DNA of 28,400 bases from a virus. The DNA is taken from positions 1-28,400 of the IMG/VR virus record IMGVR_UViG_3300009026_000049. One strand, written 5' to 3'. The translations under genes were made by a program, and so were the position numbers. Within the stretch, counting starts at the first letter, position 1, and the number at the start of each line of letters is the position of its first letter. The notes beneath the pieces are model-generated. The model had not been told where the DNA came from. It ran no database searches and saw only the letters and a list, made by a program, of their open reading frames with translations. Positions 26,104 to 28,400 of this stretch are shown one piece after another.

Positions 26104-26908
26104 TTGTGCAGTAGTACAGGAGAGTGGAGACTTAGTTTTAACTAAAAGAATCCAGTCAAGTTCTACATTAGATTTACAATCAGAAGAGTTAAGAAATTTA
26201 CCACCAGCTAAAGTAAAACCAACGATAGCAATATACCCTAATAGTTTTAGGGACTTAACAGGACAGCGTAGAAGTAACAGTACTTTTGCTTTGTTTAGTA
26301 CAGCAGTAACACAAGCACCTGAAGCTTTTCTTATTAGAGCTTTTAAGCATACAGCAGGTGGAGAGTTTTTTAGAGTTGTAGAACGTGTAGGTTTAGATGA
26401 CCTAACAAAAGAAAGACAACTCATACGTAGTACACGTAAAGATTTTAAAGAAGATAATAAGATGCAACCACTGTTATTTGCAGGGTTGTTAGTCCAAGGT
26501 GGTGTGATTAGTTACGAAGCTAATCTAAAATCTGGAGGTTCTGGTGCAAGGTACTTAGGCATTGGGACAAGTAAACAGTTTAGAGAAGACACAGTTACTA
26601 TATCTTTAAGGTTAGTATCTGTATCTACTGGTGAAGTTCTTATGGAAACATTAGTATCCAAAAGCATTTTATCTACAAGTGTTTCTCAAGATGTGTTTCG
26701 TTTTATTGAGACTGGCACAGAGCTAGTAGAAATAGAAGGTGGTATATCAGAGAACGAAAGTGTTTCTATAGCATTACAAAAAGCTGTAGAGACTGGGGTG
26801 TTGAATATTATAAACATAGGAATAGAGAGAGGCTATTGGAAATATGAACAAACTAAAATTATTAAGCCTGATTGTACTGATGAATGTATCAGTGCTATAC
26901 GGGGCTGA
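26054..26908 (+). CDS. csgG: CsgG-like curli secretion pore lipoprotein
   Basis: 284 residues from ATG 26054 (an adjacent GTG at 26051 is an alternative). L-L-S-S-C gives a lipobox with Cys18. CsgG forms a nonameric outer membrane channel that exports curli subunits. Recognisable segments are L-P-P-A-K-V-K-P, D-L-T-G-Q, F-S-T-A-V-T-Q, E-R-V-G-L-D-D-L-T-K-E-R, Y-E-A-N-L-K-S-G-G-S-G-A-R-Y-L-G-I-G and A-V-E-T-G-V-L-N-I-I-N-I-G-I-E-R-G-Y-W, all close to E. coli CsgG. At the pore eyelet, the Phe before S-T-A-V is kept but the Asn before it is Leu and the loop is about one residue longer. The gene overlaps the next by 65 nt. Confidence 0.92.
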   Translation: MAIQRLYLCLLVTLLSSCAVVQESGDLVLTKRIQSSSTLDLQSEELRNLPPAKVKPTIAIYPNSFRDLTGQRRSNSTFALFSTAVTQAPEAFLIRAFKHTAGGEFFRVVERVGLDDLTKERQLIRSTRKDFKEDNKMQPLLFAGLLVQGGVISYEANLKSGGSGARYLGIGTSKQFREDTVTISLRLVSVSTGEVLMETLVSKSILSTSVSQDVFRFIETGTELVEIEGGISENESVSIALQKAVETGVLNIINIGIERGYWKYEQTKIIKPDCTDECISAIRG

Positions 26909-27560
26909 CAACGAAATATACATAGACCAATCAGGTGCTACGTTTAACTTAGATGCTGAACAGTTAGGTTCAGGTAACATTATAGGTGGAGCAGATGCAA
27001 TTGCTGGTACTATGACTGCATTAGATTTAGATGGTGCTACACAGACCATAGACATAAATCAAATAGGGTCAAACAATAAGTTCTTAGGAGATATTACTGC
27101 TGATAATTTCATAGGTTTTTGGGAGTTTGATGGTTCTACTAACGTGTTCAACGTACAGATAGACCCTACTAATACTTATGGTGCTGATGGTTCTGATGTT
27201 AATGTAGATGTAACAGGTGGTACAAATACCTTTACACTAGACTTAGCAACTACAGCTCTTGCAAGTAATGCAGATGTTGATTGGGTTATCAATGGAGATG
27301 GTAACACACTTGATTTTAATATTAACTACACTGATGCTACCAATGACGTAAATGTAGATGGTAACGATAATACTATCAACTTTACTGGTCAAGGCTATGC
27401 AGGTGGTTACTTTAAATTAAATCAAACAGGTAACTCTAGAACATTTAACATACAACAATTGAGTACTTTAGACAATGACTGGTTACAAATTAATTCTACT
27501 GGTTCTAGTGGTACTATCTGTGTCATTCAGAACGATGGGGGAACAGCAGTCGGTTGCTAA
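26844..27560 (+). CDS. Secreted curlin-like repeat protein (candidate CsgG substrate)
   Basis: 238 residues with a clear signal peptide (M-N-K-L-K-L-L-S-L-I-V-L-M, cleavage probably after L-Y-G). The mature protein is Gly/Asn/Asp/Thr-rich with beta-strand repeats of curlin type: I-D-Q-S-G followed by E-Q-L-G-S-G-N, I-D-I-N-Q-I-G-S-N-N, D-G-N-D-N-T-I, and F-K-L-N-Q-T-G-N-S-R-T-F-N-I-Q-Q. Curlin repeats carry Q-x-G-x-x-N. Here the repeats are degenerate and separated by longer Asp/Asn-rich strands, so an amyloid fold is plausible rather than shown. Two Cys lie in the last 13 residues, one at the very C-terminus. Adjacent csgF/csgG make it the obvious exported subunit. The ORF overlaps the FecR-like gene by 86 nt. 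Confidence 0.7.
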   Translation: MNKLKLLSLIVLMNVSVLYGADNEIYIDQSGATFNLDAEQLGSGNIIGGADAIAGTMTALDLDGATQTIDINQIGSNNKFLGDITADNFIGFWEFDGSTNVFNVQIDPTNTYGADGSDVNVDVTGGTNTFTLDLATTALASNADVDWVINGDGNTLDFNINYTDATNDVNVDGNDNTINFTGQGYAGGYFKLNQTGNSRTFNIQQLSTLDNDWLQINSTGSSGTICVIQNDGGTAVGC

Positions 27561-28400
27561 TATAGGCAACATAACTGAACTGAACGGAACAGGTAGAGTC
27601 GTAAGAGATGAAACCTTCCAAGCTTCTCTAGCATTAGACATAAACAGCTACGATAATGTCCAAACTTCTAACGGGAGATTGGGCATTACTTTTTTAGATG
27701 ACAGTCAAGTTAGATTGACAGAGCATTCTGAATTAATCATAGACGAATTTATCTATGACCCTGACCCGTCTAAGTCTAAGATGGCTTTACAATTTGCCAG
27801 TGGTACTGCAAGGTTTATCACTGGTAAGTTAGCATCTATAGATAAAGAAAACATATCTATACAAACTCCAAGTGCCACGATAGGTATACGTGGTACAGAC
27901 TTTACCGTGACTGTTGATGAGTTAGGTAGAAGTCTAATTATTTTATTACCTGATGACGATGGTCTTCCAAGTGGGGAGATACTCGTTAGTACAGCAATGG
28001 GACAGGTGGTTCTTAACAAGCCTTATCAAGCTACTACAGTTTCTATGTTTGAAACTAAACCCACTAATCCCGTTATCCTTGACTTGACTCTTGAGTTAAT
28101 TGATAACATGTTAATTGTAAATACACCACAGGAAATAAAAGAGAATGAAGGACAAGATGGAGGGAGCAACACTAATCTTCTTGATGTTGACTACCTTGAG
28201 TTTGATGATTTAGAAATAGATTACTTAGCAGAAGATGAATTAGAATTTACAGAGCTTGATATAAATTACTTGGATGTTAATTTTCTTGAAGACTTGTTAG
28301 ACATTATAGAAGATGTCAATGAGTTAGACCAAACCTCAACAATTTTAAAAACTGATATAGATTTAAAAGGTACTAAGATTGGTTACGATAGTGAGACTCA
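27475..28400 (+). CDS. FecR-domain secreted protein, 3'-partial
   Basis: Open to the window end (308 residues visible). I choose ATG 27475 because it adds a hydrophobic leader (Y-K-L-I-L-L-V-L-V-V-L-S-V-S-F); GTG 27520 and ATG 27535 are alternatives without it. Residues ~44-180 fit the FecR domain: L-G-I-T-F-L-D-D-S-Q-V-R-L, F-I-Y-D-P-D-P, L-Q-F-A-S-G-T-A-R-F-I-T-G-K, and T-P-S-A-T-I-G-I-R-G-T-D-F starting at residue 132. No sigma factor or receptor gene is adjacent, so iron-type signalling is unlikely. The final ~75 residues are an acidic Leu/Asp repeat (D-Y-L, N-Y-L, D-L-L). It may be a surface or periplasmic partner of the curlin-like protein. Confidence 0.75.
   Translation, partial: MTGYKLILLVLVVLSVSFRTMGEQQSVANIGNITELNGTGRVVRDETFQASLALDINSYDNVQTSNGRLGITFLDDSQVRLTEHSELIIDEFIYDPDPSKSKMALQFASGTARFITGKLASIDKENISIQTPSATIGIRGTDFTVTVDELGRSLIILLPDDDGLPSGEILVSTAMGQVVLNKPYQATTVSMFETKPTNPVILDLTLELIDNMLIVNTPQEIKENEGQDGGSNTNLLDVDYLEFDDLEIDYLAEDELEFTELDINYLDVNFLEDLLDIIEDVNELDQTSTILKTDIDLKGTKIGYDSET

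Noticed and set aside
1-28400. tRNA genes, integrase or attachment site, IS elements
   Set aside because: I looked for cloverleaf-like segments, recombinase motifs and terminal inverted repeats in the gaps and saw none; gaps are too short for most of these.

Overview
The window reads as the late (structural, tail, ejection and release) half of an AT-rich, short-tailed marine phage. Every gene I can support is on the + strand, and genes are packed end to end with 1-3 nt gaps or small overlaps. The protein families are those of podoviruses infecting streamlined marine bacteria (SAR11 or OM43-type hosts are a guess from base composition and family resemblance). I see no terminase, replication, lysogeny, tRNA or bacterial housekeeping gene. 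The window starts inside the portal gene and ends inside a FecR-domain gene. No gene-free stretch exceeds 300 bases; the longest is 136 bases at 3694-3829.

Layout. 1-5703, head: 5'-partial portal, a small gene overlapping the portal's 3' end, a 55-residue membrane protein, a 540-residue protein with a C-terminal L-S-D-G-E-F motif, a structured intergenic segment with a hairpin and direct repeats, scaffolding protein, and major capsid protein followed by a strong UUCG-type terminator. 5756-13645, neck and tail: a tiny His/Lys-rich protein, adaptor-like protein, nozzle/stabilisation-like protein, a 1463-residue modular tail fibre, two small conserved proteins and a small membrane coiled-coil protein. 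13669-24723, five probable internal or ejection proteins. The first carries a TonB-like Lys/Pro linker and 43 uninterrupted 11-residue repeats. The last (1556 residues) ends in a glucosaminidase (GH73-like) domain, the likely virion-borne wall hydrolase. 24723-25603, three small membrane proteins forming a candidate holin/lysis block.

25609-28400 is the most striking part: homologues of the curli export proteins CsgF and CsgG, then a secreted protein with curlin-like Q-x-G-x-x-N repeats, then a FecR-domain protein. Each gene overlaps the next by 50-86 nt, and the overlaps hold the next gene's signal sequence. This looks like a phage-borne type VIII (curli) secretion module with its own candidate substrate, placed directly after the lysis-like genes. 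csgG/csgF-like genes in marine phages have, from memory, been noted before; the linked candidate fibre and FecR protein are the parts most worth pursuing.

At whole-window scale, reading by eye I find no GATC tetranucleotide, although composition alone would predict many tens. Asp codons are GAC when the next codon begins with C, so the avoidance is visible within coding sequence.
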